Shown: positions 5,918 through 6,811 of the stretch, piece after piece | How positions within the stretch are numbered: position 1 is the first letter of the stretch | How the letters are laid out: each line of letters opens with the position of its first letter | Assembly: GCA_903917425.1 (NCBI GenBank) | Contig: CAIXAQ010000712.1 | Span: forward strand, 1-6,811 | Reading direction: 5' to 3' | From: an uncultured Bacteroidales bacterium | GTDB taxonomy: Bacteria > Bacteroidota > Bacteroidia > Bacteroidales > UBA4417 | DNA length: 6,811 nt | Position numbers and translations under genes: made by a program | The notes under the pieces: model-generated | What the model saw: the letters and a program-made list of their open reading frames with translations, nothing else | The model's database searches: none | What the model was told of the DNA's origin: nothing

Positions 5918-6034
5918 GCCAACGCCAGTCCGTCAAATAATCCTCTCCCAAACCCAATTTCCAGACTAAATAAGCGACTAAAATTTGGCAAAAGCTTTGA
6001 TATAAGAGTAGCATATCTCAGAAGTCTTTTACCG
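5918..6034 (-). repeat. Cassette-boundary repeat, copy D (upstream of the antitoxin-toxin pair)
   Basis: This is the most divergent copy and three bases shorter, but it shares GCCAACGCCAGTCCGTC, CCCAATTTCC, AAAGCTTTGATATAAG, GCATATCTCA and AAGTCTTTT in the same order and orientation. It lacks the stop shared by A, B and C, so the coding-like frame reads on to the antitoxin start. TTGCCAA and TTGGCAA are inverted within it, at the places corresponding to GCCTAA/TTAGGC of copy C. It ends 78 bases before the antitoxin start. Confidence 0.8.
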
Positions 6035-6049
6035 GGATGGAAGAATCTA

Positions 6050-6091
6050 TTGATTTTGAAATTTCAATTTATTCAATTTCTTCAAAATCAA
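6050..6091 (-). terminator. AT-rich inverted repeat after the T9SS-substrate gene
   Basis: A perfect 11-base inverted repeat (TTGATTTTGAA at 6050-6060, TTCAAAATCAA at 6081-6091) with a 20-base spacer lies 32 bases downstream of the stop of the right-edge gene. It may end that transcript, but the loop is long and no T-run follows on the minus strand. Confidence 0.35.
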
Positions 6092-6123
6092 AATGCGGTT
6101 ATTTACCCCGATTAAAGTACAAT

Positions 6124-6811
6124 CTACATTTTTACTATCCGTATATTAAGGTTTCCGCTTTTCAGGATATAAATGCCTGGTTTCAGGGTAGAAATATCGA
6201 GCTGGTTATTACCGGGGTTCAGAATGCCCTGTTGCACTAGTTTCCCGTTAATGGATAGCAAACGGTAAGGAAGCGTTGAGGTACCCATTATGGTTACAGT
6301 TGCCTTGTCGCGCAACGGATTTGGAAATACTGAAATGCCTGCTGTTTGTGGTTTTTCAGGAACTCCGAAATAAGTAACGGGGGCTTTTATCAGGTTATTC
6401 CATGCCGGTGCAAGGGCAGCAATGCGTTCTCTCAGCAATTCAACAGATGCGTTATTATCGCCCTGGTAAGCTCTTGCCCAGGTAAAGCAATAATCCAAAG
6501 GTACCGTTTGCCCTGCATTAAAATTAAAAGGGCCAATGGATGCCAACCCCAGTCGATCATGGGGAGCGTTGCCAACAGTAGCCTCCGTCCAGTAATTTCC
6601 ATTCTGGTTCAATCCGCCGTTTGGCAAAATTCCATTGGTTCCGTAATTGCAGACAGTGTCGCTATTTCCCGGAAACATAAAATTGCAATCCGGACCAACA
6701 CCTCCTGAGGTGGGGTGGCCATTTCCCCCATAAACAATATGAGTTCCGTCCTTCCAGACTCCTCTAAAAAAATTATAAAACTGCAAATCAATGGCGGAAT
6801 CCTGATACATA
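6124..6811 (-). CDS. C-terminal part of a secreted protein with type IX secretion sorting domain
   Basis: The frame runs off the right edge; the Met at 6810 is probably internal, so only about 228 C-terminal residues are seen. Residues ~10-150 (YNFFRGVWKDGTHIVYGGNG, MFPGNSDTVCNYG, GPFNFNAGQTVPLDYCFTWA, RAYQGDNNASVELLRERI) resemble the C-terminal body of large Bacteroidota secreted proteins of unknown function. From ~158 a type IX sorting domain follows: ISVFPNPLRDKATVTI, YRLLSINGKLVQQG, LDISTLKPGIYILKSG, ending NLNIRIVKM. This domain directs export through the T9SS and attachment or release at the cell surface. The upstream body is not assignable. It is the last gene before the repeat array and is not separated from copy D by another gene. 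Confidence 0.88.
   Translation of the reverse strand, partial: MYQDSAIDLQFYNFFRGVWKDGTHIVYGGNGHPTSGGVGPDCNFMFPGNSDTVCNYGTNGILPNGGLNQNGNYWTEATVGNAPHDRLGLASIGPFNFNAGQTVPLDYCFTWARAYQGDNNASVELLRERIAALAPAWNNLIKAPVTYFGVPEKPQTAGISVFPNPLRDKATVTIMGTSTLPYRLLSINGKLVQQGILNPGNNQLDISTLKPGIYILKSGNLNIRIVKM

Noticed and set aside
3041..6034. Classical integron attC sites between cassettes
   Set aside because: GTTAGGC-like ends exist, but no consistent RYYYAAC partner follows each cargo stop. The internal L-type pairing is absent, only two of four copies show any end pairing, and there is no integrase in the window.
3041..6034. CRISPR array
   Set aside because: The repeats are ~120 bases long, 800-1000 bases apart and separated by genes; there are no spacers and no cas genes.
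6346..6708. Plus-strand open frame within the T9SS-substrate gene
   Set aside because: It is antisense to a clear sorting-domain protein and has no recognisable features.
1..6811. tRNA or rRNA genes
   Set aside because: No cloverleaf-like or rRNA-like sequence was seen in the intergenic regions on either strand.

Overview
The window reads as accessory DNA from a member of the Bacteroidota, probably Bacteroidales-like. Four things point there: a type IX secretion sorting domain at the end of the gene on the right edge, a FISUMP-domain lipoprotein with a CKKDEED surface-export signal, Bacteroidota-style toxin-antitoxin pairs, and a TAnnTTTG-type promoter box. No species can be named from the sequence.

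Left part (1-1650). The first ~290 bases hold the tail of an AT-rich open frame that I cannot place in any Bacteroidota family; its style is reminiscent of large-DNA-virus proteins, with low certainty. At about 285-305 it gives way, in a different frame, to a better balanced gene for a HEFGH zinc metallopeptidase that lacks its N-terminal part. The break is either an assembly chimera or a real recombination junction. The peptidase gene ends in a strong perfect-stem terminator (1598-1645). About 600 bases without a convincing gene follow.

Main part (2272-6123). All genes lie on the minus strand. In their transcription order they are an antitoxin-toxin pair of ParE/RelE type, a TlpA-like thioredoxin-fold exported protein, a HigB-HigA toxin-antitoxin pair, and a FISUMP surface lipoprotein. 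Each of these four units is preceded, 40-80 bases before its first start codon, by one copy of the same ~120-base repeat, always in the same orientation (5918-6034, 5103-5222, 4011-4130, 3041-3160). The result is cassette-like: repeat, unrelated cargo, repeat, unrelated cargo. The repeat does not show a proper integron attC structure. It has coding-like properties, with a stop codon at the same place in three of four copies, so it may be the decayed tail of a gene. Two copies carry an extra module with a short hairpin and ATTAACGAAT motifs next to the 3' end of the preceding cargo gene.

Right edge (6124-6811). The C-terminal end of a secreted protein with a T9SS sorting domain runs off the window.

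The cargo genes share no obvious pathway. Two of four cargoes are toxin-antitoxin modules, which fits an array stabilised by addiction. The most noteworthy observation is the repeat-bounded cassette array itself.
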